Shown one piece after another: positions 27,020 to 36,438 of a DNA stretch of 64,000 nt. Each line of letters opens with the position of its first letter. Position 1 is the first letter of the stretch. This DNA comes from Sporisorium sorghi (lineage: Eukaryota > Basidiomycota > Ustilaginomycetes > Ustilaginales > Ustilaginaceae), in assembly GCA_023212695.1 (NCBI GenBank), contig JALCCG010000060.1, positions 31,588-95,587 of the forward strand, given 5' to 3'. The position numbers were made by a program, and so were the translations under genes. The notes beneath the pieces are model-generated. The model did not search any database. It was not told where the DNA came from and saw only the letters and a list, made by a program, of their open reading frames with translations.

Positions 27020-29089
27020 CTATACAGTCGCGATGATCTCGCTGGCCGTCTCGAGCGCCGAGATCATTTGCACGCACTCCTTCCTCCTTGCCACGACGTG
27101 ATCCGACTCCTTCATCAGCTCCTCGAGCACGTCTGGCCTGTAGATCTCCTGCAGCAACTCCTTCTGCATCTGCTCCTTGACGTGCGTCACCAACTTGAGC
27201 ATGATGCACTTGGGCACCATCGAGATGGTCTCGACCTTGACCACGTTAAAGTAACTCTGGATGAGCAGCTTAACCACCTCGGTCTCGAGCTGCTCGCGCT
27301 GGCTGAACTGGCCTGAAGCTCGGAGCGACGGCGGTGGTGCCTCCATGAGCGCCTTTTTCGCCTGGGACGCCTTGTTGGTCTGCTGGTTCTTCTGGAAGAA
27401 GCTGCCAAAGAAGCCCGACTCGTTCTTGAGCGAGACGTCGAGGTCCTTGTCGTTGTTGATCGCGTGCGGGTTGGGCTTCTTGGGGTCGTGCGTAGGCTGG
27501 GGTGGGTTGAGACGCTCGTTGACCATCTCCATGGCCTTGTGACCGCTAATAAAGTCTGGGTGGCCCGTATTGAGGTAGACAGCCTGGGCAGCGACAAAGT
27601 CCGAGACGAGCTTGGTGGTGGGAGCCATGGACTTCTTGAAAAAGTGGATCACCACCGTGTTGAAGCGTTCGCGCAGCGCGGGGAAGCGGCGGAAGCTCTG
27701 GTTCTTGGTGAGGAGCTGAGCCAAAATGCGGACCAGCTCGTCGTACACGAGCGAGCAACAGCGAATCGATGGATCCTCGAGACGCTTGATCTGCTGCTTG
27801 ACAATCACCTCGAAGGCGGTGGTGCCAACGAAAAGGGCGGGCGAGGAACCGGAAGAGTTGTAGAGGATGGTGCGGATGTCGGCGTCCTTGACCGTGTCAA
27901 AGGGGTCGATAGCCTTGACGCCGTTGCTGTAGAGCTCGTGGAAGACAAAGCTGATGCGCGCACCACCGGCGAGCTCGTTGATGGTGAGGTCGTTCGAGTT
28001 GCCGTCGATGACGGTGCGGAACTCGTTGGCGAACTCGGTGATGATCTGCAGAACAACGCCGGCCGAGTTGTTTTCGCCCAGTGCGCCACCCAAGGAAGCG
28101 AGCTCGGCCTGGAACTTTGCGAGCTGGGAGCCGATCTTGTTCTTGATGTCGGGGAGCGTGTTGCGGATGTGGTGCATAAGGATGGTGTTGAGCTTGCGGG
28201 CGAGGAAGGGAGTGCCACAGTACTGGGCCTTGCTGCGGTAGCTGGGGTGGGTTTCGAAGAACTCCTTTTCTGCGGTGAGGGCGGCGCTGACGAGCTTCTT
28301 CTGGTCAATGTCGCGCTGGCCACGGTTGACGACGGGGACGTAGCCGAGACGGAGCGGGATGACGCGGCCTGCGAGAATGTCGACGACGTCGGTGCCTGCA
28401 TCCATAAGATCGACTTTGGTCAGCACACCAACGGTGCGGGTGCCCTCGGGGTCGACTTCGCGGGCGAGCTTGAGACCGTCCGAGTTGGCCAAATCAGTGT
28501 TGGCGGCGGTGACGGCGAGGATGACGGCGTTGGGTTTGGAGATGAACTTGAGCACCATGTCGCGGATCTGACGCTCAATGTCTCTGGGCTGATCGCCGAC
28601 GGGCACCTTTGTGAGACCGGGGAGATCGACGAGGGTGAGGGTGAGGACGTTGGGGCTGTAGATGCGGAGGTTGATGGGCTGGGGTGAGATGCCGGCGTTC
28701 TTGCCGGTCTTGAGCTCGGTGTCGCGGACGATCTCTTCGCGGATCTTGTCAAAGTCGAAGAACTTTTCGCCGGGGAGATGGAGGAACTCGCCCCACTCGT
28801 CCTGGTTGTTGGCGCCTTTGCCGACGCCGGCAGGAGGAGCATCACCGTTGGGCTTGGAGGTAGCGGGACGGTTGATGAGCTGGAGGACGAGAGGACGACG
28901 GGTGACGATACCGGTACCACGCGGGAGAAAGTCGCGGCCGACGATATTTTCGAGAACACTGGATTTGCCCGAGGATTGGGAGCCGAGGACGGTGATCTGG
29001 GGCAAGTCGATGGGGTTCTGGATGCCGACGTTGGTGAAGGCATCCTGAAGCTTGTTGACAAGCTTGATGAGCGACTGGTCCATAGCCAT
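27020..29089 (-). CDS. Vps1, dynamin-related GTPase
   Basis: This large GTPase acts in vacuolar sorting, endosomal scission and, in yeast, peroxisome division. The frame is 689 aa from the ATG at 29089; a second ATG lies two codons in. All GTPase motifs are present: GSQSSGKSS (36-44), [18 protein letters not shown] and [11 protein letters not shown]. The stalk follows, and the last 90 residues are the GED ([30 protein letters not shown]). There is no PH or proline-rich domain, as expected for Vps1 and unlike classical dynamin. A 60-residue Asn/Lys/Pro linker (ending around [14 protein letters not shown]) corresponds to the variable insert B. No truncation is visible. Confidence 0.96.
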   Translation of the reverse strand: MAMDQSLIKLVNKLQDAFTNVGIQNPIDLPQITVLGSQSSGKSSVLENIVGRDFLPRGTGIVTRRPLVLQLINRPATSKPNGDAPPAGVGKGANNQDEWGEFLHLPGEKFFDFDKIREEIVRDTELKTGKNAGISPQPINLRIYSPNVLTLTLVDLPGLTKVPVGDQPRDIERQIRDMVLKFISKPNAVILAVTAANTDLANSDGLKLAREVDPEGTRTVGVLTKVDLMDAGTDVVDILAGRVIPLRLGYVPVVNRGQRDIDQKKLVSAALTAEKEFFETHPSYRSKAQYCGTPFLARKLNTILMHHIRNTLPDIKNKIGSQLAKFQAELASLGGALGENNSAGVVLQIITEFANEFRTVIDGNSNDLTINELAGGARISFVFHELYSNGVKAIDPFDTVKDADIRTILYNSSGSSPALFVGTTAFEVIVKQQIKRLEDPSIRCCSLVYDELVRILAQLLTKNQSFRRFPALRERFNTVVIHFFKKSMAPTTKLVSDFVAAQAVYLNTGHPDFISGHKAMEMVNERLNPPQPTHDPKKPNPHAINNDKDLDVSLKNESGFFGSFFQKNQQTNKASQAKKALMEAPPPSLRASGQFSQREQLETEVVKLLIQSYFNVVKVETISMVPKCIMLKLVTHVKEQMQKELLQEIYRPDVLEELMKESDHVVARRKECVQMISALETASEIIATV

Positions 29090-30673
29090 TGTGTAGGAAG
29101 CTCAGCCAAAGCTGTTGGTTGTGCGCGGTGAGGTTTGCGGGGGGGAGGAGGAGGCTGGGTCGAGTGCGAGGCGACGGATGAGCGCAGCACTGCTTAAGGG
29201 GGTAAATGGAAATCGTTCCGTCGTTATCGTGTTTCGTGAGAGGAGCTGCGGGTGAAGATGGATGAGAAGCGGTCAGCTCTTTGTTGTTGATGCGGATGCG
29301 GAGGTGCGGATGGTGGTGGAGCAGAGTGAAGCTGCGGATTATTTTGCGAGGTTGCAAAATGCAAGCGAGAGCGAGAGAGCAACACGGCTGGTTTGTGCGT
29401 ATTCCAAACAGAAATGCTGCTGCGATAAAGTAGCGTATATACTTACTCCTTGATCGCGGATGGTGGTGATGACGCTGGGTGCTACACCGTCAAAAGCTGC
29501 GAAGCTGCGCAATGCAAAAAAAAAAGGGGGATGGATGTGATGGCTGTGAGGGAGGGTAAGAGAGTGAGAGTGAGAGTCAGGTGTGAGAGTGTGAATTGTG
29601 CGTGTGAGCTGTGTGTGCTTGTTCGTCGTCCAAGTGCTAACCGCCCAAGAGCCGTCGTCGTCGCTGCATCTCGTCTCGAGTGTTGGAGTGGAGAAAGCTT
29701 GGACATTTTTCCAAGCCAACGCTCGCCGACACAGCCTCTCTTCTGCCGTTGCTCAGCCTAGAGATGCGATAGAGGAAAATTCGCAATATTGTTGGCAATT
29801 GCAATCCAACAATTCAACATATTCGGTTCTGTCTCTCACGGCCGATAAGAAGAAACAAAGTCTAAAATCGCAAAAGGTTCCACGTCAAGACTCGCTCCCA
29901 ACGAACTTTCGAGCACAAAAAAAATGCGGGCGCGCCTCTTCAGGGTCTTGCTTGTCTCGCGCCTTGTGCTCTGCGAATGGGCCCATGCGTAGTCGTGTCG
30001 AAGGCGCTTTCTGACGTGCTTCATTTGCCAGCAACAAGAGCAGCAAGCAGTCAATCTGTTTCACGATGATTGGCGTGACGAGGAAAGGCGTTTGAGATGC
30101 TGTTGAGAAGTGTGTGTAGTCCCTTGCTACTTGATGGGTGTCTCTCGAGCGACAACGTGCTGCCGAGCCGCCTTGCCGAACGGCTTTCTGTTCTCTTCTC
30201 TGTTGGCCGGTGTCTAGATTGTACAGCGCTGGACAAGACTCACAACAGCCATCCTCACTGCTTGCGAAGACTCGAACGTCGTGCAAACTGAGCATGCCGC
30301 GTCGTTGAGTGTGGACGAGGAGAGGAGAGTGTGTGGGTGTATCTGTCTCGGCGCGTGTGAGCATGTCCAGCATTGCAATTTGGGCGAGAGAAGCTTCCAC
30401 CTCAGCAAACGTCGGAGTTGCCTGTTCGAGCGAGCTCGCTCACAAGCCCAAAATTCCACGACAGCACGGTCCGCCTTCATAATACAAATTTCCAGCTCAC
30501 TTGCTCCTTCCTCTTCTTTCCTCGTCATCATCCCCCCGGTCATCCTCGTCTCGTCTCTTCAACGCTTCGCTCCACGTCATAGCAACAGCACACTCGGACC
30601 GAATCCTACCCGCAAGATCGTATCACACGCACACACGTTTGTCGCCAAGCTTCCCCCCTCCTCGCCACACACC
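29090..30673. promoter_or_regulatory. divergent promoter region VPS1 / calnexin
   Basis: About 1.58 kb lie between two divergent starts. There is an A run near 29517-29525 and AG/GT-rich blocks near 29555-29625. TGACGTG-type boxes at 30012 and 30572 lie on the calnexin side (see separate entry). The frame just upstream of the calnexin ATG is open back to about 30281 but has no ATG and looks like leader. Confidence 0.5.
30572..30579 (-). promoter_or_regulatory. UPRE-like box (TGACGTGG on minus strand)
   Basis: CCACGTCA lies about 95 bp upstream of the calnexin ATG. Its complement TGACGTGG equals the core of the unfolded-protein response element bound by Hac1/XBP1-type bZIP factors (Cib1 in smuts). 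A second partial match, TGACGTGC, lies at 30012-30019. Calnexin is a classical UPR target, so the match is plausible, but an 8-mer can occur by chance. Confidence 0.5.
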
Positions 30674-32371
30674 ATGAAGCCCGCCGTCGCTGCTGCATTG
30701 GCTGCCTTTGTGCTCGCAGAGGTCGTCTCCGCCGACGCTGCCCGTCCCCAGTTCACACCCACCTCGATCCAGGCGCCCTTCATCGAGCAGTTCACCCCAG
30801 ACTGGTCCGAACGATGGTCCACATCCCAAGCCTCCAAGTTCCAGAAGGAGGACGACACCGAGGCGTTCAAGTACGACGGTGTCTGGTCCGTCGAGGAGCC
30901 CGAGGTGTTCCCTGGTCTGGAGGGCGATGCTGGTCTGGTGCTCAAGTCCAAGGCCAAGCAGCATGCTATCTCGCACCTCTTTGACCAGCCTATTGACCCC
31001 AAGGGCAAGCCTCTGGTCGTCCAGTACGAGGTTAAGCTGCAAAAGGGTCTCGGATGCGGTGGCGCCTACATCAAGCTGCTTTCGGCTACCGAGGCCGGTG
31101 TGACCCCGGAAGAGTTTTCGGACAAGACGCCATACACCATCATGTTCGGCCCGGACAAGTGTGGTCAGACCAACAAGGTGCACTTTATCTTCCGCCACAA
31201 GAACCCCAAGACGGGCGAGTTTGAAGAGAAGCACGTCAAGTACCCCGCTTACCCCAAGCTCGCCAAGACGTCGACGCTCTACACGCTCGTCGTCCAGCCC
31301 GACCAGACTTTCGAGATCTTCATCAACAACGAGTCCAAGAAGAAGGGTTCGCTGCTCGAGGACTTTGAGCCCGCCGTCAACCCTCCCGCCGAGATCGACG
31401 ACCCAGAGGACAAGAAGCCCGCCGACTGGGTCGAGCAGGCCAAGATCCCCGATCCCAAGGCGACCAAGCCTGCCGACTGGGACGAGGACGCACCGCTTGA
31501 GATTCCTGACGAGGACGCCGTCAAGCCCGACGGCTGGCTCGAGGACGAGCCGCTCACCATCCCTGACCCAGACGCACAGAAGCCCGAGGAGTGGGACGAC
31601 GAAGAGGACGGCGAGTGGTTCGCGCCCAGCATCCCCAACCCCAAGTGCGAGGCCGCCGCGGGCTGCGGCGAGTGGGTGCGCCCCGTGATCCGCAACCCGG
31701 CCTACAAGGGCAAGTGGTCCGCGCCGCTCATCGACAACCCGGACTACAAGGGTGTCTGGGCACCGCGCAAGATCGCCAACCCCAACTACTTTGAGGACAA
31801 GTCCCCCGCAGACTTCAACCCCATCGGCGGCGTCGGCTTCGAGCTCTGGACCATGGACGAGGACATCCTCTTCGACAACATCTACATCGGCCACGATCCT
31901 GCCCAGGCCAAGGCGTTCTCCGCAGAGACATTTGAGCAGAAGATCAAGATCGAGCAGAGCCAGGAGGACAAGGAGAAGGAGACCGCCGCCAAGGCTGCCG
32001 ACGCCGCTGCTGCCGCAGGCGCCGGGTTTGTGGCGCAGGTGCAGACGCACGTCAATGCGTTTATCGCGCGCGCGCGCCAAGACCCCGTCGAGGCAATCAA
32101 GGAGATGCCCCAGGTCGCTGGTGGGCTCGGCGCCGCGTTCGCCGGCCTGCTCGGTCTCGTTGGACTGGTGGGTGGCGTTCTTGGCGGTGGAAGCAAGGTC
32201 AAGGTCACCACCAAGGACGGCAAGAAGGTCGACGCACCCACCGCCGCCAAGGGTAAGGCTAAGGAGGTGGCCGACAAGGCGACGGCTACGGGCGTCCAGG
32301 CGAAAGATGCCGTCAAGAAGCGCGCCAACGCTGTCGCTGCCAAGGTGGACGACGCTGCTGATGATGAGTAG
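30674..32371 (+). CDS. calnexin, ER lectin chaperone
   Basis: Calnexin binds monoglucosylated glycoproteins in the ER and assists folding. The start at 30674 (ACCATG) gives 565 aa with a signal peptide (residues 1 to about 22, [20 protein letters not shown]). The luminal lectin domain carries [10 protein letters not shown] and the FGPDKCG segment with its Cys. The P-domain (about 240-375) shows the proline-rich type 1 repeats ([29 protein letters not shown]) followed by type 2 repeats ([33 protein letters not shown]). [20 protein letters not shown] closes the lectin fold. A transmembrane segment lies near 480-503 ([20 protein letters not shown]). The cytosolic tail is short, Lys/Ala-rich, and ends acidic. 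It has no KDEL, fitting calnexin and not calreticulin. Confidence 0.97.
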   Translation: MKPAVAAALAAFVLAEVVSADAARPQFTPTSIQAPFIEQFTPDWSERWSTSQASKFQKEDDTEAFKYDGVWSVEEPEVFPGLEGDAGLVLKSKAKQHAISHLFDQPIDPKGKPLVVQYEVKLQKGLGCGGAYIKLLSATEAGVTPEEFSDKTPYTIMFGPDKCGQTNKVHFIFRHKNPKTGEFEEKHVKYPAYPKLAKTSTLYTLVVQPDQTFEIFINNESKKKGSLLEDFEPAVNPPAEIDDPEDKKPADWVEQAKIPDPKATKPADWDEDAPLEIPDEDAVKPDGWLEDEPLTIPDPDAQKPEEWDDEEDGEWFAPSIPNPKCEAAAGCGEWVRPVIRNPAYKGKWSAPLIDNPDYKGVWAPRKIANPNYFEDKSPADFNPIGGVGFELWTMDEDILFDNIYIGHDPAQAKAFSAETFEQKIKIEQSQEDKEKETAAKAADAAAAAGAGFVAQVQTHVNAFIARARQDPVEAIKEMPQVAGGLGAAFAGLLGLVGLVGGVLGGGSKVKVTTKDGKKVDAPTAAKGKAKEVADKATATGVQAKDAVKKRANAVAAKVDDAADDE

Positions 32372-32795
32372 GCGGAGCTGTTCGCCGTCTGGACGAAGCC
32401 GTTAGCGAAACAAACCCCAAAATCTTCGCCTCATGTCACTGTCATGTTTTGAGCTTCCCATTGTTGATGTTGAACAGAGTACCTTTTCATAACGAAAAGC
32501 GACATGAGGGTGTGCTGATGGTGAGCAAATGAGCTGGTTGATCCTGCTTGTGTGTGTGCATCTCATGTCTTGAGAGAACCCTTCACAGGTGTCAGCCAAA
32601 GAGCTCACACACAACATCGAGGAGAGCCGTCGAGCCAAAAAGACCTCCAAAATCAAGGCTCAAAAAATTACCCTCCGCAGAGTCGGACGAGAGACGTGAT
32701 CGGGCCGACGCTGCACAACCTAACAAATTCCGAAAAAAAACACATCGGAAAAAGTCGAGTGATTTGGAACTACCACACCGGCCGATACAATGCCT

Positions 32796-32936
32796 CTGTA
32801 TCAGCCATTTTTGATACAGCACTGATACAGCCCTTGTATGTGAGTTGTGCATTGGTTTTGATACAGCAGCAAGCATGTGTATTAGTGGTGTATTGGTCTG
32901 GGCTGATACAGAGTGTGTGTACTAGCTGCTGTATCA
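32796..32936. repeat. cluster of six TGATACAG / CTGTATCA motifs
   Basis: TGATACAG occurs at 32812, 32823, 32859 and 32904, and its complement CTGTATCA at 32796 and 32929, all within 141 bp. Related GTATTGG/GTATTAG words lie between them. The two outermost copies face inward, so the block is itself roughly an inverted repeat. Confidence 0.8.
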
Positions 32937-32972
32937 GTCACATCGTAAAAAGTCGCGTTTTTTTTAGTCAGG

Positions 32973-33155
32973 CAGAGGTTTATGCAGGAACCCTGCATTG
33001 TTAGATCTAAGGCAGGGTTAAACCAGATTGCCTGCAACACCCTGGATCAACATCTGAAGCCGATATCCCCGCCTGGCAGGCCCTGGTTTAAGTGGTTGTG
33101 AGGCAGACCATCTGCATTGAGCTCGGCTTTGTTGAGGCAGAGGCTGGTTGGAAAG
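32973..33155. repeat. GGCAG/CCTGC-rich imperfect inverted-repeat stretch
   Basis: Words such as AACCCTGCATTG, GGCAGGGTTAAACC, GCCTGGCAGGCCCTGGTTTAA and GGCAGACCATCTGCATTG recur in both orientations over about 180 bp. They suggest a degenerate hairpin-forming element. No target-site duplication could be assigned by eye. Confidence 0.4.
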
Positions 33156-33971
33156 GATCGTGGTGCGGCAATCTGTACGTAGCTCACACGGTGAAATGAC
33201 CATCTTCTGTTCCTGCATACCCCGCATACCCCCCTTCCGCACCATGACGGAGACTCGGCACTGCCATTGCGCTCACTGCACTGAGGTTGGTGGCGAGGAA
33301 GTGTTGGAAACTGAGGGATGCCTATGGAGTGACCGAGGCGATCAGTTGCAAAGTATAAAAGTTCCTTAACACGAGTCAATGAGACAGAAAGCGAGTAGCT
33401 AGTTTGCTAAGGTCTCTGTGAGTGGTGAGTTGGCTTGTAGAGCTGGATCTAATGTTACGTTAGTCCAGATACGGCTCGTTAAACCACAAGGGACAGTTGT
33501 GTTAGGCAGCAGTGGACCAAAGTGATATTACTGGGATTGGTACAGCATTAGCGGTCTCAGAGAGGATCAAGAGAGTAAGGCAGACTTGATGATATGGAAA
33601 GTTGGGAATGATTTGATTGAGAGAATGGGAGGGTATACAAGTGTGTGGTACTGAGGTATATATCCATGAATGGTTGTACCACATCGTATCATGTAGATGA
33701 TGCAGTAAACAACCTAGCAGTACATAGAGCAAAGTAAACATCCACTAAGAGAGTGACGAGGCACAATCTATGGGACCCTGACCTATCATGCCCACTGACT
33801 GCTTAGCGAGGTGCAAGAGGTTGCATGCACATCACTGATGTACATAACTGATCCGATCGATGGATCGGTTAGCGAGCCTGCGAAGTCTTGGGCAACCATG
33901 TATTCCAACAGGAAGGCCTAGTGATCAATGTTTCGATGTTCAGGACGCACAGGCAGCGCTACGGCTTGGCG

Positions 33972-34429
33972 TGAACCGCATCGAGCTCGATGAGCGCTCC
34001 TCGAGAGCTGGCTCAGAAGAAGCAGCGACCCACACACTCACCATCACATCTCCTCGACGACATCCTCGCCAAACGCCCTCTACTGCATCTCGCGGGCACG
34101 CAAAGCAATGAAGAAGATGACCTCCCCCCCTCTCGATGTCTGATGCGAGCCTGCCTGTGATTGAGCCTGGTGAGACTCACGAAGCACGGGTCGACACGGA
34201 AGCACAGACCAGAGCATTCAACTACAGCACAGACGAGGACATCGATGCGAGTGTTGATTCGGATGCCGAGGACAACGATGAGGAAGAGGAGGAGGAGGCG
34301 GTCATCGGCATGGTCGAGGTCGCAGACATGGCGGGCCGCATCTTCAACAACAACAAGTCGAGCACCAGCCCAGTCGTGCTGAGCGCGGCACAGCAGAGCT
34401 GTTACGAGCCACTGTCAGGGGGTTTCTGA
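33972..34429 (+). pseudogene. acidic-protein fragment broken at a C7 run
   Basis: A frame from the ATG at 33990 (MSAPRELAQKKQ...) runs into a run of seven C (34124-34130), after which the coherent reading continues in another frame as MSDASLPVIEPGE, an acidic Asp/Glu stretch and AGRIFNNN, ending with TGA at 34429. The two parts have compatible low-complexity charged composition. This suggests one gene with a single-base frameshift, or a sequencing indel. I do not recognise the family. Confidence 0.35.
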
Positions 34430-34520
34430 TGGAGAGTGGTACATGACACAACGCGAGGCGCCATGTCGCATCCGCACTGAACCCACGTGTTGCCAGGACC
34501 ACTTGCAGAAGTACAAAACC

Positions 34521-34538
34521 TGTCCTGGTGCCAGGACA
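34521..34538. repeat. TGTCCTGG-TG-CCAGGACA palindrome
   Basis: There are two perfect 8-bp arms around a 2-bp centre. Single arms (CCAGGACC) recur nearby at about 34494 and 34650, so this is a small local motif family with the same design as the other palindromes of the island. Confidence 0.7.
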
Positions 34539-34761
34539 CCCCTTGTCTTAGCTCATCAATTGTATTTTCTCTACTCACACCTGTAGGTGGAAATCTCAGA
34601 CCATTCCTAGAACACCCTGCGTGCACTTGACAAACCTGGACCTCCAAGTAGTCCCAGGACCCCTCACCTCAAGCCTCACTACCCCAGCACCACTCGACAA
34701 CACCTCGCAAGGTCACCAGACCCTTGAGGCTTAACAGACAACCACTGTCAGGAACCACTAA

Positions 34762-35265
34762 GTCCAGATAGTCGCCGATCTCCCCAATCGACAACATCAG
34801 CCAGGCCTTCGACCGACTTTCCCACAGGATGCAGTCTTTCTACGCACAGTCGTGCAAGATGTATTCCCAACCGAGGTCAAGATCTCAGGCTACGGTGTAG
34901 GAGGACGGTCAAACAAGGGAAACACGTTCGGGGTGGTGCAGTTGCCAGACGGGTCGACGGTGCCGGTGCACATCACCTGGCTGTTCGAGAAAAGGATTCA
35001 GTATGGCAGACCAGGAACCGCAGGAGTTACAGAGTGCTTCATGCACATTCGGAGGCTCAAGGAGGTCTCAAAGGAGGAAGCCATGGGCGGCGAGGTGCCT
35101 TTTGGCAATCTGTTGGATAAGTTGGGCATTACTTTCGCCAAGACATATGAGGTTGGTGAGCTGTTGGTACTGCCACTTCGCGTGATGGTTTCTCAGCTCG
35201 CCGTGGTCCCTTTTCACACTTGCAACCCTCAGTTAGCTCATGTGTATGGTCTCAAGCGTCTCTAG
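34762..35265 (+). pseudogene. unrecognised ORF fragment without start codon
   Basis: The frame is open from 34762 to the stop at 35265 (about 167 codons) but has no early ATG. Its composition looks protein-like (EVKISGYGVGGRSNKGNTFG, VQLPDGSTVPVHITWLFEK, FGNLLDKLGITFAKTYEVGE), like a small beta-rich domain. It may be the 3' exon of a decayed mobile-element gene. I cannot name a family. The upstream acidic fragment at 34.0-34.4 kb may belong to the same locus. Confidence 0.35.
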
Positions 35266-35429
35266 TTCAATGGAAACCGGTTCGATTGTGAAGAAAACAG
35301 AGACTGTGATCACTAGATACATGAGAACTGCAGGCACAACGGGGGAAGAGCCGAGTACTACCACCATATCAAAAAGGGACTGATCGCGACCATGAGTGTG
35401 AACAGCGAGCCAGGCACATCTCCAGAGGA

Positions 35430-36338
35430 CTGAGTGTTGGATTCGCTATGCAGAATCAGACTTTCATCTCGTACTCAGATACATCACTCTGCAAAGCCCA
35501 ACACTCAGCGCTGAGTGTTGGAACCAATCAGAAGATCTCAAGACGCGACGCTCAGTCCTTGGAGAAATTCTCCCAAATTTTCCCATTTCATATAACACGA
35601 AGTCGCGATCCTATTGGCTCAGGTATGAATCTCAACACTCAGCGCTGAGTGTTGAGTACCCTCAATTGGCTACAAACACTTGGTGACAGAAACCAACACA
35701 TCAATGGACCAATGATAGGTCTCCCAGGTAAACCCTCACACCCGGATGAAGCTGAGCCAAGTCATCCTGACCAGTCAAACTCAAGATAGCACTTGGAACT
35801 GGGAGAGCCGAGCCAATCAGAGATCATGGAAACTCACGAGAGGCAACATGGACACCCTTGAAGGAGAGTGACACTCAGCACTGAGTGCAGTGCTTCACTG
35901 ACAGGCTTTGAGCACTCAGTGCTGAGTGTGGCACTTCGTCAGAGCATGATGGATGCTCAGCGAGGGAACTTGGGACTTATGCTGTAGTTGACACACGCTC
36001 GTAGCAAAGGATAGCTAGCTCACTCGCATGTATATAAGGACCTGAGATTGCACGTAGATGAGAAGAGAAATATTATCGAATCACTAACTCATACAACTGA
36101 ACCCAAGATCACCAAGTGACTCTCAACACTCAGCACTGAGTGTTGAAACTTGACAAGCCGTATTTGAAGCTTCCAACCGCTGCGCTACATTCACTACTCA
36201 ATATTACCCCACTGTGACTGGTATCCCAACATCGCAGTCTGGATCAATCACTCCTGGGACCTCGGAACGACACGGCACTCTCCCAAGATCACAACTTAGG
36301 AACCACAGCACTAAGTCTGAACACCTAGCACTGAGTGT
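35430..36338. repeat. array of CAACACTCAG-NN-CTGAGTGTTG palindromes
   Basis: Full copies lie at 35499-35520, 35631-35656 (26-bp perfect palindrome), 35871-35887, 35912-35929 and 36123-36146. An imperfect copy lies at 36321-36338 and a half copy at 35430-35439. The core is CACTCAG-NN-CTGAGTG with centre CG, CA or TG; outer bases vary. Spacing is irregular (about 130 to 240 bp apart for most). A TATATAAG box at 36031 lies between copies, directly upstream of the long open frame at 36.4 kb, so the array could be a promoter with dimer-binding operators, or a family of tiny hairpin elements. Confidence 0.85.
36031..36038 (+). promoter_or_regulatory. TATA box candidate
   Basis: TATATAAG occurs about 340 bp before the start of the long open frame ending at 37977, within the palindrome array. 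Direction and position fit a promoter for that frame. Confidence 0.4.
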
Positions 36339-36438
36339 CGTAAGTCATATCCGTGTATTGAATAACTGACACCGACTTCTGCACATAATTTGCCGACTTA
36401 GCTCTATTTTTCTACACTTTGTTGGCGTAGGCTTCGAT

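Noticed and set aside
27464..28687. 407-codon + strand frame inside VPS1
   Set aside because: Antisense shadow; low-complexity Val/Asp/Glu translation caused by codon bias of VPS1.
30281..30673. N-terminal extension of calnexin
   Set aside because: The frame is open, but it begins with GTG and has no ATG before 30674. The signal peptide starts exactly at 30674.
30623..32080. 485-codon minus-strand frame over calnexin
   Set aside because: Antisense shadow rich in Leu/Val/Gly; calnexin P-domain repeats on the sense strand are unmistakable.
35264..35295. tRNA gene at TAGTTCAATGG...GGTTCGATT
   Set aside because: A- and B-box-like words are only a few bases apart, so no tRNA can fit. Probably chance or a deleted relic.
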